A DNA stretch of 64,000 nt from Azoarcus olearius (GTDB lineage: Bacteria > Pseudomonadota > Gammaproteobacteria > Burkholderiales > Rhodocyclaceae), in the NCBI RefSeq assembly GCF_001682385.1, contig NZ_CP016210.1:2232001-2296000 (forward strand). The letters run 5' to 3'. A model generated the notes under the pieces. That model did not search any database. It was given only the letters and a program-made list of their open reading frames with translations, and had not been told where the DNA came from. Below are positions 8,547 to 18,100 of this stretch, piece by piece. Positions within the stretch are counted from its first letter, which is position 1; every line of letters begins with the position of its first letter. Position numbers and translations under genes: made by a program.

Positions 8547-9608
8547 ATGGACCGCATGCCAGACCAGATCGCTTCCCTTTCGCCGCCGCCCGCCGCGGCC
8601 GCTTCCAAACCCGCCCGCTCGGCGGCCAGCTACGTCGTCAGCGCCCTGCCCTGGGCGATCATCGGCGGGCTGTTGTGGGCGGGCCTGTTCGTGAAGCCGC
8701 AGCCGGTGGGCGCCACCTTGCAGCCGCCGGTGCTGGAGCGGCGCGATCACTACTACGGCCTGGCGGTCGGCCCCGAGGGCCGGCTGCTCGCAGTGGGGTC
8801 CGGCGGCAAGATCCTGCGCATCGACAGCGCGTCCGGCCGCATCGACCGCGTGCCCGCCCCCACCACGCAGACGCTGCAGGACGTCGCCACCTGGGATGCC
8901 GGCCGCGCGGCGGCGGTCGGCAACGACGGCGTGATCCTGGTCTCCGGCGATGGCGGCGCGAGCTGGCAGCAGGTGGCGGAGGTGCCGCGCTCCGAGGTGG
9001 CGAACAAGCTCACCCGGGTGGAAACCGGGGCCGAAGGCCTCGCTGTCGCCACCGGGGAAATGGGCGCCTTGCTGATCACCCGCGACTACGGCGCCACCTG
9101 GTCGCGCCTGCGTGACGAGGAAGACCTGGCCTGGAACGACGTCGCACTGCCCGGCGGGGCGCGCATCGTGGTGGTGGGCGAATTCGGCCGCATCCTGGTC
9201 AGCGACGATGGTGGCAGCCACTGGACGGAGCCGCCCGCGCCGGTCGGCAGCTCGCTGATGGCGGTCGCCTTCCGCGACGCCACCCACGGCGTGGCAGTGG
9301 GCCTGGAAGGCGTGGTGCTGCAGACGCGCGATGGCGGCCACACCTGGACCGCGGCCGAGCTCGGCTTCCACGACCACCTTTTCGACATTGCCTGGGATGC
9401 CGCGCAGCAGCGCTGGGTCGGCGCCGGCGCGCTCGGGCGCTGGATCGCCGCCGATGCGCAGGCGGCGCAGTGGCAGAGCGGCCGCCTGCACGAGCGCGAT
9501 CTCTCCTGGCACACCCGCGTGCTGCCGGTGGCCGGCGGCCCGGCGTGGTTTGCCGGCGCCAACATCGGCCGCTGGGACGGCCAGGCCTGGAACACCCTCG
9601 GCAACTGA
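8547..9608 (+). CDS. YCF48/BNR-repeat beta-propeller protein, membrane-anchored
   Basis: 353 residues. After a short Pro/Ala-rich cytoplasmic leader there is one membrane segment (about 33-55, SYVVSALPWAIIGGLLWAGL), then a periplasmic beta-propeller with repeated Asp-box units (GDGGASW, RDYGATW, DDGGSHW, RDGGHTW), the signature of YCF48-like and sialidase-type propellers. It is the first gene of a four-gene set (with RND permease, DUF1302 and DUF1329) that recurs beside hydrocarbon and sterol catabolic genes in proteobacteria. It probably helps assemble or gate the transporter; no catalytic role can be inferred. An alternative ATG lies three codons in, and the ribosome site is weak. Confidence 0.75.
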   Translation: MDRMPDQIASLSPPPAAAASKPARSAASYVVSALPWAIIGGLLWAGLFVKPQPVGATLQPPVLERRDHYYGLAVGPEGRLLAVGSGGKILRIDSASGRIDRVPAPTTQTLQDVATWDAGRAAAVGNDGVILVSGDGGASWQQVAEVPRSEVANKLTRVETGAEGLAVATGEMGALLITRDYGATWSRLRDEEDLAWNDVALPGGARIVVVGEFGRILVSDDGGSHWTEPPAPVGSSLMAVAFRDATHGVAVGLEGVVLQTRDGGHTWTAAELGFHDHLFDIAWDAAQQRWVGAGALGRWIAADAQAAQWQSGRLHERDLSWHTRVLPVAGGPAWFAGANIGRWDGQAWNTLGN

Positions 9609-9652
9609 AGCGCGCGCCCGCGCGTGATCGCCCCAAAACAGAGAGCAGAAAA

Positions 9653-12025
9653 ATGATCGAACGCATCGCGGAGTTCTGTATCCGCCGCCGCAACCTGGTC
9701 GTCGGCGCGCTCGCCGTGCTGACCCTGGTCCTCTCCTGGTTCGCGCTTCATGTGGAAGTGCGCACCGTGTTCGAGGACATGCTGCCGTCGCGCCACGAGT
9801 ACATACAGACCCACCAGAAGTTCAAGGACACCTTCGGCGGCTCGAACATGGTCACGATCATGGTCGAGGTCGACCAGGGCGAGATCTTCGACGCCAAGGT
9901 GCTGGAGAAGGTGCGCACCATCACGCTGGGTCTGCGTGAAGTGTCGGCGGTCAATCCCTACCAGATCACCTCGCTCGCCTCCAAGAAGCTGAAGGAGGTG
10001 CGCGCCTCCACCGACGGCATCGAGACCAAGCCCTTGATGTGGCCCGACCTGCCCGCCAATGCGGAGGAGATGGCCGCCCTGCGCGATTCGGTGCTGCGCA
10101 ACCCGCTGGTGTATGGGCCCTATGTGTCCAAAGACCTGCAGGCCACCCTGATCACGGTCGACTTCATCGACCGCGAGGTGGATTACGCCACCGTGTTCCG
10201 CGAGATCCGCGACCTGATCGCGCGCGTCGATGACGGCTCGGTGAGCATCCGCGTGGTCGGCGATCCGATGCTGTACGGCTGGGTGAACCACTACGTGCCG
10301 GAGACGATCAATCTGATCGCCGCCGCGATGGCGCTGACGCTGGCGATGCTGTTCGTGCTGCTGCGCACCTGGCGCGGCGTGCTGCTGCCGCTGCTCGCCG
10401 GCGTGGTCAGCGCAATCTGGGCGCTCGGCATCTGCCAGTTGCTGAAGGTGCATTTCGAACCGCTGGTGATCGTGGTGGCGATGCTGATCACCTCGCGGGC
10501 GGTGTCGCACTCGGTGCAGATCGTCAATCGCTTCGACGACGAACTCGCGGTGTTGCCGCCGGGCGCGGACTGCGCGCGGGTGGCCGCCAAGGTGGCGCTC
10601 GCCGACCTCTTCCGCCCCGGCATGCTGGGCGTCATCGCCGATGCCGCGTGCATGGCGGTGGTGGCGCTGTCGCCGATTCCGATGCTGCAGAAGCTGACGC
10701 TGCTGTCGGTGATCTGGGTATCCACGCTGACCATCAGCGCGGTGATCCTGACCCCGGTGCTGCTGTCCTACATCCGCCGCCCGCACGGCACGGTGCATCC
10801 GGTGGATTTCGCGCCGCTGCTGCGCAAGGTGCTGGACTTCGGCGTGTGGATGGCGACCTCGCGCTTCCGCTACGCGGTGATCGGCTGCAGCGTGGTGGTG
10901 ATGGCGGTGTCCGGCTACTACGCCTTCCACCTCAAGGTCGGCGACGCCAATCCGGGTTCGCCCATCCTGTGGCCGGAGGCGCGCTACAACGTCGATTCCG
11001 CCGCCATCAATGCGCGCTTCCAGGGCGTGGACCGGATGTTCATCGTCATCGGCGAGGACGGCAAGGAAGGCCTGGTCAAGTCCAACGAGGTGCTGCACGC
11101 GATGAACAGCTTCCAGCGCTTCATCGAGGCGCAGCCGGAAGTGGGCGGCTCGCTGTCGATCGCGGACGTGATCCCGGTGGTGAACAGCACGCTGCGCGAA
11201 GGCAACCCGCGCTACCTGGAACTGGGCGACAGCCAGGCGGTGAACGGCAGCCTGGTGGCCATTCTCGACTCGGTATCGGAGCCGGGCGACATGGACCGCT
11301 TCACCGACACCGCCTACGCCAACGGCGCCGTGACGATGATGTTCCGCGACCGGCAGGGCGAGACCATCCGCACCGCGGTGGCGCGCATCAAGGAATTCAT
11401 CGACACCCATCCGCTCGCCGAGGGCAAGTGGCAGCTTGCCGGCGGGCTGATCGGCGTGATGGCGGCGGTGAACGAAGTGATCCTGTCGAGCCAGATCGAG
11501 CACATCGCGCTCGCCCTCTTCGTGCTGGTGGTGATCTGCACCGTGGTGTACCGCTCCACCGTGGCCGGCATGCTGTTCATGGTGCCGGTGATCATCTCCA
11601 ACACGCTCACCTTCAGCTTCATGGCCTGGAAGGGCATCGGCATGAACATCAACACCGTGCCGGTGGCCGCGCTCGGCATCGGGCTGGGCGTCGATTACGC
11701 CTTCTACGTGGCCGACCGCATCAAGGAAGAGATCGCCGCCGGCAGCACGCCGGAGCACGCGATCCACGAGGCGCTGCACTCGGCCGGCATGGGCGTGCTG
11801 GTCACCGCCAGCGTGCTGATCTTCAGCACCCTGCTGTGGTGGGCGTCGTCGCTGCGCTTTCAGGCCGAGATGGGCCTGCTGATGGCGATCTGGCTCGGCG
11901 TCTCCGCCGCCTCGGCGCTGTTCGTGATGCCTTCGGTGATCTACGTCTTCCGCCCCGCCTTCATCTTCGGCCGCCAGGAAAAGCCGGTGCTCGCGGGCCT
12001 GCGCCCGGCAGCGGCGGCCGCCTGA
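9653..12025 (+). CDS. RND-superfamily transporter (MMPL type)
   Basis: 790 residues with the RND/MMPL plan: one membrane helix at about 18-38, a periplasmic domain, a cluster of five helices (about 215-370), a second periplasmic domain after a helix near 410, and a final cluster of five helices (about 620-770). The GLGVDYAFYVADR stretch in the last cluster is typical of the proton-relay region. This group of exporters moves lipids or hydrophobic compounds. It lies between the propeller protein and the DUF1302/DUF1329 pair, so import or export of a hydrophobic growth substrate or intermediate is the likely role. Direction of transport cannot be told. Confidence 0.85.
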   Translation: MIERIAEFCIRRRNLVVGALAVLTLVLSWFALHVEVRTVFEDMLPSRHEYIQTHQKFKDTFGGSNMVTIMVEVDQGEIFDAKVLEKVRTITLGLREVSAVNPYQITSLASKKLKEVRASTDGIETKPLMWPDLPANAEEMAALRDSVLRNPLVYGPYVSKDLQATLITVDFIDREVDYATVFREIRDLIARVDDGSVSIRVVGDPMLYGWVNHYVPETINLIAAAMALTLAMLFVLLRTWRGVLLPLLAGVVSAIWALGICQLLKVHFEPLVIVVAMLITSRAVSHSVQIVNRFDDELAVLPPGADCARVAAKVALADLFRPGMLGVIADAACMAVVALSPIPMLQKLTLLSVIWVSTLTISAVILTPVLLSYIRRPHGTVHPVDFAPLLRKVLDFGVWMATSRFRYAVIGCSVVVMAVSGYYAFHLKVGDANPGSPILWPEARYNVDSAAINARFQGVDRMFIVIGEDGKEGLVKSNEVLHAMNSFQRFIEAQPEVGGSLSIADVIPVVNSTLREGNPRYLELGDSQAVNGSLVAILDSVSEPGDMDRFTDTAYANGAVTMMFRDRQGETIRTAVARIKEFIDTHPLAEGKWQLAGGLIGVMAAVNEVILSSQIEHIALALFVLVVICTVVYRSTVAGMLFMVPVIISNTLTFSFMAWKGIGMNINTVPVAALGIGLGVDYAFYVADRIKEEIAAGSTPEHAIHEALHSAGMGVLVTASVLIFSTLLWWASSLRFQAEMGLLMAIWLGVSAASALFVMPSVIYVFRPAFIFGRQEKPVLAGLRPAAAAA

Positions 12026-12080
12026 ACCCTCTCCACCCTCTCAGCGCAGCACCCATTCGACTCACCTCCAGGGAGCATTC

Positions 12081-13679
12081 ATGAAGAAGAGAAGCAGCAC
12101 GACCAGACCTGCCCGCGCCCTCCTCGGCACCGCGATCGCGTTCGCCTTTGCGCTGCCGGCCCTCCCCGCCTTCGCCGACGACAGCAACCTCAAGGTCGAC
12201 GGCTACCTGCGCCAGGAGATGTCCTGGAACATGCAGGACTGGGAAGACACGCCCAACTACAACGACCGCGGCAAGCTGTCGATGGCGCGCACCACCGCCC
12301 GCCTGAACCTGGACTGGAAGGCCACCGAGAACGTGTCGGTCGTCGCCAAGCTGCGCGCGGTGGGCGAAGTGCAGACGCCCTTCCTGCGCCACCTCGAAAA
12401 GATGGGGGCCAACAACTACCGTGATGGCGACATCATGGATCTGTACAACCGCAACCACATCAGCGACGTCATCCGCGAGCTGTACGTGGATTTCACGCTT
12501 GGCGACCGCACCCGCGTGCGCCTGGGCAAGCAGCAGATCGCCTGGGGCGAAACCGACTTCTTCGCCGCCAACGACCTCGTGCACGGCTTCGACTGGACCT
12601 GGCGTTCCTTCCTGGAACCGGCCAACGAAGAACTGCGCAAGGCCAACATCATGGCCAAGGTGAATGTGGACGTGCCGGAACTGGACGGCGGCCTCGAGAT
12701 GTTCATCCGCCCGGGCTGGGACCGCAAAAGCGACATCGGCACCGAACTCGAAATCTACGGCGGCCGCTGGTCCAGCCAGCCGTGGGCGGGCGTCGATTTC
12801 CGCAACATCGACCCCTATGACTACCGCAACGACAAGGGCGACGTGCGCGACGTGACCGGCGGCGTCCGCTGGAGCGGCATGGCGGGCGACATCAACTATT
12901 CGCTCTCCTACCTGAAGACCTACTGGGCCAGCCCGATCATGAACGGCACCAGCAAGTTCAACGGCATGCCCGGCACCAGCCCGGTCAAGACCGAGGGCCG
13001 CGCCGATACCAACGGCCTGTTCGGCGACATCATCTACCCGACCGTCGATGTATTCGGCTTTACCGCCAGCGGCTACGCGGACTGGGCGGACGCGGTGTTC
13101 AGCACCGAAGTCGCCTATATCAAGGACGCGCCCTACAACTTCTCGTCGATTCCCGGCTCCTTCGGTTCGCAGGTGGTGGCGCCGGGCTTCGACGGCGTGA
13201 AGTACAAGGACGTGCTCGCCTGGATGATCCGCATGGACAAGAACCTGGCCTTCACCCAGTCGCTGCTGGGCACCGAAAAGCCGATGTTCTTCTCGGTGCA
13301 GTTGTTCGACAAATGGATCCAGGGCTACGACAAGGACGAGCGCCTGCTGTATTCGGTGGGCTGGGGCGGCAAGGCCAAGGAACACTCCTTCCTGCTCACC
13401 GGCATCTTCGGCCTGTCGTATGACAACGGCCGCGTCCGTCCGGAACTGGTGGTGGGCACCGACCTGAGCAACGGCGGCGGCTTCGCGGTGCCCTCGGTCA
13501 CCGTCGAACTCTCCAAGAACTGGCGCTGGAAGGTGGAGTACGACAAGTTCTGGGACGACGAATGGCGCGACAGCAACAAGTGCGCCGCGCCCAATGCCAG
13601 CAACTGCGACAGCACCACGCTGTTCGGCTACTTCCACAAGCGCGACCAGCTCTACACCAGCCTGACCTACCTGTTCTGA
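12081..13679 (+). CDS. DUF1302 outer-membrane-like protein
   Basis: 532 residues. A signal peptide (basic start, hydrophobic run, cleavage after LPAFA near residue 33) is followed by an aromatic-rich, alternating sequence ending in YLF, the C-terminal pattern of outer-membrane beta barrels. DUF1302 proteins have no proven function but are often induced with hydrocarbon or steroid catabolism. GGGAG precedes the ATG. Operon position after the RND permease suggests an outer-membrane partner for uptake or export. Confidence 0.85.
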   Translation: MKKRSSTTRPARALLGTAIAFAFALPALPAFADDSNLKVDGYLRQEMSWNMQDWEDTPNYNDRGKLSMARTTARLNLDWKATENVSVVAKLRAVGEVQTPFLRHLEKMGANNYRDGDIMDLYNRNHISDVIRELYVDFTLGDRTRVRLGKQQIAWGETDFFAANDLVHGFDWTWRSFLEPANEELRKANIMAKVNVDVPELDGGLEMFIRPGWDRKSDIGTELEIYGGRWSSQPWAGVDFRNIDPYDYRNDKGDVRDVTGGVRWSGMAGDINYSLSYLKTYWASPIMNGTSKFNGMPGTSPVKTEGRADTNGLFGDIIYPTVDVFGFTASGYADWADAVFSTEVAYIKDAPYNFSSIPGSFGSQVVAPGFDGVKYKDVLAWMIRMDKNLAFTQSLLGTEKPMFFSVQLFDKWIQGYDKDERLLYSVGWGGKAKEHSFLLTGIFGLSYDNGRVRPELVVGTDLSNGGGFAVPSVTVELSKNWRWKVEYDKFWDDEWRDSNKCAAPNASNCDSTTLFGYFHKRDQLYTSLTYLF

Positions 13680-13695
13680 CCCCCGGAGCCTCTTC

Positions 13696-14964
13696 ATGAA
13701 CGACATCAAGAAACCTGTGCTGCGCGCGGCCGCCGCGGTCATCGCCCTTGCCGCCTGCGCGCTGGCGCACGCCGCCGAACTGCCGGCGGGCACGGTCATC
13801 TCGGCCGAGAACATCGACAAGGTGAAGAACGACACCTTCGAAGGCCACACCATCGCCAGCCTGCTGACCGAAAAGATGGAATGGCGCATCCGCAACAGCG
13901 GCATGAAAGTGCCGCTGGCGAAGGCCAAGGAGATTCCGCTCGATCCGAAGTGGGTCAAGGCCTCCGCCGCCAACGCCGGCAAGACCAAGATCAACGCCGA
14001 GACCTGCCAGGTGGATGGCTGGCAGGCCGGGCAGCCCTTCCCCGACATCGACATGAAGGACCCGCAGGCCGCCGAAAAGGTGATCTGGAACTGGCACCTC
14101 GGCCAGCTCTCCGGCGACCTCGCCCACGCGCCCTTCTTCACCCAGGTGCTGATCGACGGCGAAAAGGGCGTGCACGCCGAGCCGGTGGCCGAATTCATCC
14201 GCTACTCGATGAAGGGCCGCTTGTCCGGCGACGCGGTGGAAGGCGACGGCAGCGAGCGCGGCCGCCAGCTGCTGTACTTCAAGGCCCCGTCCGACATGAA
14301 GGGCCTGGGCACCTTCACCGTGATGTACGACAACGCCAAGGTGCCGGACGTGTGGGCCTACATCCCGGCAGTGCGTCGCGTGCGCCGGCTCTCCGGCGGC
14401 GCCTGGATGGACCCGGTGGGCTCGTCCGACCAGCTGCAGGACGACCTCGAGATCTTCAACGCCCGTCCGTGCTGGTACACCGGCTACAAGATGCTGGGCA
14501 AGCGCACCGTGCTGGCGGTGGCGCACAGCAAGACCCCGCTGTGGAACCGCAACGGCAAGACGTTTGAAGAGAAGTACCCGGTGCTGGAAAACAAGGCGCC
14601 GTTCTGGAACATGAACGGCAACGTCTATGAGCCGCGCGAGGTGTACGTCATCGAGGCCACCACGCCGTCCGAGCACCCGTACAGCAAGAAGGTGCTGTAC
14701 GTGGATACCAAGTACCCGCGCATCTACTACGGCGAGGCCTACAACCGCAAGGGCGAGTTCTGGAAGATGATGGAATTCCACTCCTACCCGGCCAAGGCGG
14801 AAGACGGCTTCACCGACGTCCGCAGCGCCGGCGGCGCCATCATCGACTTCCAGCGCAACCATGCGACGGTGTTCCTGGTCGATTCGGGCTCGTGGAAGAC
14901 CAACGTACCCGGCATGAGCCAGAAGGACTTCACGCTGCAGACGCTGCAGGCGGCGGGTCGCTGA
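13696..14964 (+). CDS. DUF1329 periplasmic/outer-membrane-associated protein
   Basis: 422 residues with a clear signal peptide (hydrophobic stretch about 10-26, cleavage after AHA) and a DUF1329 body rich in Trp/Tyr. DUF1329 proteins resemble lipoprotein-carrier (LolB-like) folds and nearly always follow DUF1302 genes, as here (16-bp gap). It probably works with the DUF1302 barrel and the RND pump on a hydrophobic ligand. It is the last gene of the operon; a terminator follows at 15011-15045. Confidence 0.85.
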   Translation: MNDIKKPVLRAAAAVIALAACALAHAAELPAGTVISAENIDKVKNDTFEGHTIASLLTEKMEWRIRNSGMKVPLAKAKEIPLDPKWVKASAANAGKTKINAETCQVDGWQAGQPFPDIDMKDPQAAEKVIWNWHLGQLSGDLAHAPFFTQVLIDGEKGVHAEPVAEFIRYSMKGRLSGDAVEGDGSERGRQLLYFKAPSDMKGLGTFTVMYDNAKVPDVWAYIPAVRRVRRLSGGAWMDPVGSSDQLQDDLEIFNARPCWYTGYKMLGKRTVLAVAHSKTPLWNRNGKTFEEKYPVLENKAPFWNMNGNVYEPREVYVIEATTPSEHPYSKKVLYVDTKYPRIYYGEAYNRKGEFWKMMEFHSYPAKAEDGFTDVRSAGGAIIDFQRNHATVFLVDSGSWKTNVPGMSQKDFTLQTLQAAGR

Positions 14965-15010
14965 GCCGGGTGACGGGCGGCGCGCAGGCGCCGTCCGGGT
15001 TGCAGTAATA

Positions 15011-15045
15011 AGGGGTGCCCCGGGTTTTCGGGGTGCCCCTTTTTA
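15011..15045 (+). terminator. Rho-independent terminator of the envelope operon
   Basis: A 12-bp stem (15011-15022 with 15029-15040, two G-T pairs in the middle) with a 6-base loop is followed by a run of T. It lies 47 bp after the DUF1329 stop. Confidence 0.8.
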
Positions 15046-15089
15046 CTTTCTGCCCGGGAGTCGAAATCCCGCTAAGGGCTGCGGGGTTT

Positions 15090-15505
15090 TTCCCTCCCCT
15101 TCAAGGGGGTGAAGCGGGGGTTTCGGCAAACATCGCTTGCCGCCCGCTGAACGACGGAGCGCAGCGGAGGCTCCCGGGTTGGGCCGATTTGCTCCCTCCC
15201 CTTCAAGGAGGTGAGGCAGGGGTTTCGGCAAGCACGCTTGCCGCCTGTTGAACGAAGGAGCGCAGCGGAGGCTCCCGGGTTGGACCGATTTACTCCCTCC
15301 CCTTCAAGGAGGTGAGGCAGGGGTTTCGGCAAGCACGCTTGCCGCCTGTTGAACGAAGGAGCGCAGCGGAGGCTCCCGGGTTGGACCGATTTACTCCCTC
15401 CCCTTCAAGGGGAGGGTTGGGGTGGGGATGGGGTTAGTTTGGGAGCCAGTTCCATCGCCCGGAACCCCATCCCCATCCCCGCCTTCCCCTTGAAGGGGAA
15501 GGAGT
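15090..15505. repeat. Interspersed repeat cluster R1 with tandem 101-bp units
   Basis: Three successive units start near 15090, 15192 and 15293; the last two are 101 bp long and essentially identical. Each begins with CTCCCTCCCCTTCAAGG and holds the GGGGTTTC box and a hairpin (15124-15142, 15226-15243, 15327-15344). From 15394 the cluster switches to the other module: a CCCTTCAAGGGGAGGG arm with GGGGTGGGGATGGGG, and its inverted partner ending near 15505. Apparent ORFs across it are artefacts of the repeat. It fills most of the 588-bp gap 14965-15552. Confidence 0.85.
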
Positions 15506-15552
15506 TGGCTCGCGGACGCTGGATCGTCGTCGCCCGGTAGCGCCCTTTCCCC

Positions 15553-16311
15553 CTATCCCGCGCTCATCCCCCCATCCACCGCCAGCGCTGCCCCGCTCAC
15601 ATACGACGACTGCCCTGACAGCAACCACAGCACCGCCGCGCTCACCTCCCCCGGCATGCCGATCCGGCGCATCGGCACGCCCTCGTCGTACATGTGGTCG
15701 TCGCCGCCCGTGACACGGTCGTAGCTCGGTGTCTTGATCGGCCCCGGACACACCGCGTTCACCCGGATGCCGCGCGCCGCGTAATCCAGCGCGGCCGCGC
15801 GCGTGGCGCCGACGATGCCGTGCTTCGCCGCGACGTAATAGGCCAGCCGCGGCATCGCCTTCAGGCCGAAGATCGAACTGTTGTTGACGATGGCGCCGCC
15901 TCCGCTGTCGAGCATCGCCGCGGCCTCGTACTTCATCATGTAGAGCACGCCCTTGAGGTTGATGTCGATCACGTCGGACAGGTCGGCATCGGGCGTCTCG
16001 TGGATGTCGCCGAATTCGCGCTGCAGGCCGGCGTTGTTGAAGGCGCCGTCGAGCCGGCCGTAGTGGTCGAGCGCGCAGCGCACCAGGGCCGCGCAGTCCG
16101 CCGCGCGCGAGACGTCGGTGACGCGGAACACCGCCTGCCCGCCGAGTGCGCGGACCGCTTCGACCACTGCCTCGCCCGCCTCGGCGCTGCGGTTGCCGAT
16201 CACGACGCGCGCGCCGGCGCGCGCCAGCGCCAGGCAGGCATCGCGGCCCATGCCGCTGCCGCCGCCGGTAACGATGATGACTTTGTCTTGCAGGTCTGTC
16301 GGGTGGGGCAT
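15553..16311 (-). CDS. Short-chain dehydrogenase/reductase (SDR)
   Basis: 252 residues of classical SDR type: TGGGSGMG NAD(P)-binding motif near residue 14, NNAG motif, catalytic Ser in NNSSIFG and YVAAK as the Tyr-Lys pair, ending SAG. The start at 16311 (MPHPTDLQDK) is chosen because the longer frame to 16431 runs into repeat R2. It is the last gene of the minus-strand cluster headed by the StyA-like gene, but repeat R2 separates it from the amidase. Substrate unknown; SDRs in such clusters oxidise dihydrodiols or reduce keto intermediates. Confidence 0.85.
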   Translation of the reverse strand: MPHPTDLQDKVIIVTGGGSGMGRDACLALARAGARVVIGNRSAEAGEAVVEAVRALGGQAVFRVTDVSRAADCAALVRCALDHYGRLDGAFNNAGLQREFGDIHETPDADLSDVIDINLKGVLYMMKYEAAAMLDSGGGAIVNNSSIFGLKAMPRLAYYVAAKHGIVGATRAAALDYAARGIRVNAVCPGPIKTPSYDRVTGGDDHMYDEGVPMRRIGMPGEVSAAVLWLLSGQSSYVSGAALAVDGGMSAG

Positions 16312-16368
16312 TGTTATCGCTCTCAGAGGGGAAAACGGGAATTGGCGATTCAGCGCATCGCTGTCTCG

Positions 16369-16524
16369 CTCCTTCCCCTTCAAGGGGAAGGTTGGGATGG
16401 GGATGGGGTCAATGGGCGCCGCGAACCCCACCCCGACCCGGGAGCCTCAGCTGCGCTCCGTCGTTCAGCAGGCGGCAAGCATGCTCGCCGAAACCCCTGC
16501 TTCACCCCCTTTAAGGGGAGGGAG
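16369..16524. repeat. Interspersed repeat R2
   Basis: The arm CCTTCCCCTTCAAGGGGAAGG at 16369 onward leads to GGGATGGGGATGGGG, then the inverted hairpin module with CCCGGGAGCCTC and hairpin 16473-16490 (CGGCAAGC-AT-GCTCGCCG, one mismatch), ending with CCCCCTTTAAGGGGAGGGAG. It lies between the SDR and amidase genes. Confidence 0.8.
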
Positions 16525-16599
16525 AAAGACAGCGCCACTCAAGCGCACAGGCCCGCCCGCCGGTTGGCGCAGCGGGCCTGTGTTTGTGCGGGCACGGGA

Positions 16600-18057
16600 T
16601 CAGAACGCCGACGCCACCCGCCCCAGCACCGCTTCCAGCGCCATGCCGATCGACAGCAGCCGGCGGTCGCCACCCGCCGGGCCGTCCAGTTCCATGCCCA
16701 CCGGCAGCCCGGTGCGCGGACCCAGCCCGATCGGCAACTGGATCGACGCCAGGCAGGCGCTGGCGGCGGGTTCGGTGTTCTGGATCAGCGCCTGGAAGTT
16801 CTCCGGCAGGCTCACCTCCGGGCGTGCGAGCGGCGCCACCACGGGCGTGGTGGGAAACACGAAGGCGTCGAGCTGGTAGCGCTCGAACAGCTCGCGGTAG
16901 CGCGCCTTGAGTGCGGGCCGGCCGTGGCGCACCGCTTCCTGGTAGGCGGGGCCGACATCCACCAGGGTGCCGCCGGGGCCGAAGGTCTTGCGCGCCAGCA
17001 CCAGATCCCGGTACAGGCCCTTCACGTCCGGGCTGGCGATCTGTTCGTACAAGGTCTCGATGCTGATTCCCGGCCCCTGCTCGCGCAGGTAGGCCACCAT
17101 GTCGTCGTAGGCTTCGTGGAACACCACGGCGAAGCCGATCGGCTCGTTGAGTTCCTTCAAGCGCGCATCCGGTACTTCGATGAAGCGCACACCGGCCGCT
17201 TCGAGCTTCTTCACCGCGGCGTCGGTCAGCGCCCGGGTGTCGTCGTCGAGGTTGGCCCAGAAGCTGTCCACCACGCCGAGACGCAGGCTGTCGAGCCGCA
17301 CCGGGTGCAGCGCCTGCTCGCCGCTGATGAGCGCATCGAGCAGCGCGACGTCCGCCATGCACAGCGCCATCGGGCCGACCGTGTCGCGGCTGTTGGCGAT
17401 CGGGATCACGCCCTGGCCGGAGTAGCGGCCCCACGACGGCCGCAGCGACGCGCAGCCGTTGAGCGCGCACGGAATCCGCATCGAGCCGCCGGTGTCGGTG
17501 CCGAGTGCCGCGACCGCCATCCGCGCGCCGAGCGCGGCGGCGCTGCCGGACGACGAACCCCCGGCGATGCGGGTTGGATCGTAGGGGTTGCGCACGCCCA
17601 CGCTGTCCGGGTGGTGGAAGGCGTGGTTGTAGCCGGTGGCGCCGAAGGCCAGCTCGTGCATGTTGGTCTTGCCGAGGATGACCGCGCCGGCTTCGCGCAG
17701 CTTGCGCACCGTGGGCGCGTCCTGGGCCGGAACGAAGTCCGCCAGCGCCGGCGTGCCTGCCGTGGCGGGCAGCCCGGCGGCGTGGATGTTGTCCTTGACG
17801 ACGATCGGCAGCCCCGCGAGCGGGCCCTGCGGCTGGCCCGCCGCGCGCGCGGTGTCGGCCCGCCGCGCGGCGGCGAGCGCGTTGTCGGCGTCGAGCGTGA
17901 TGAAGATGTTGAGTTCCGGGTGCGCCTGCGCGCGCGCGATGCAGTCGCGCATCAGCGCTTCGCAGCTGAGGCTGCCGGCGGCGATGCGGGCCGCCGCTTC
18001 GGCAAGCGTGGGCCCGGCGGCGAGGCCGGGGCCCTCGGTGGTGCGGGTCGAGGTCAT
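16600..18057 (-). CDS. Amidase-signature enzyme 1
   Basis: 485 residues of the amidase signature family. The catalytic Ser-cisSer-Lys elements are visible: Lys in VVKDN (about residue 85), cis-Ser in the GGSSSGSAAA block, and nucleophile Ser in DTGGSMRIP. Such enzymes hydrolyse amides including indole-3-acetamide and cyclic or aryl amides. AGGAG precedes the ATG. It is followed upstream by a second amidase, an alpha/beta hydrolase, a racemase-like protein and an M20-like protein in one minus-strand run behind OxoO copy 1, so lactam or acyl-amide hydrolysis during N-heterocycle breakdown is plausible but unproven. Confidence 0.85.
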   Translation of the reverse strand: MTSTRTTEGPGLAAGPTLAEAAARIAAGSLSCEALMRDCIARAQAHPELNIFITLDADNALAAARRADTARAAGQPQGPLAGLPIVVKDNIHAAGLPATAGTPALADFVPAQDAPTVRKLREAGAVILGKTNMHELAFGATGYNHAFHHPDSVGVRNPYDPTRIAGGSSSGSAAALGARMAVAALGTDTGGSMRIPCALNGCASLRPSWGRYSGQGVIPIANSRDTVGPMALCMADVALLDALISGEQALHPVRLDSLRLGVVDSFWANLDDDTRALTDAAVKKLEAAGVRFIEVPDARLKELNEPIGFAVVFHEAYDDMVAYLREQGPGISIETLYEQIASPDVKGLYRDLVLARKTFGPGGTLVDVGPAYQEAVRHGRPALKARYRELFERYQLDAFVFPTTPVVAPLARPEVSLPENFQALIQNTEPAASACLASIQLPIGLGPRTGLPVGMELDGPAGGDRRLLSIGMALEAVLGRVASAF

Positions 18058-18100
18058 GCGGTTTCTCCTGTGGGGCTTGTGTGTGCGGGGTCGGGGCGTT

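Noticed and set aside
9086-11779. 897-codon antisense frame over the RND transporter
   Set aside because: His/Arg-rich shadow of a well-supported gene; no domain recognised.
15043-15332. Several open frames through the repeat clusters (for example 15043-15332 minus, 15015-15251 plus, 23595-24086 plus)
   Set aside because: They are made of the repeat itself, share the same peptide pattern at every copy and lack ribosome sites.
15090-15400. CRISPR-like array
   Set aside because: Units are about 101 bp, contiguous without unique spacers, and no cas genes are present.
16312-16431. Upstream start for the SDR gene at 16431
   Set aside because: The added residues derive from repeat R2.
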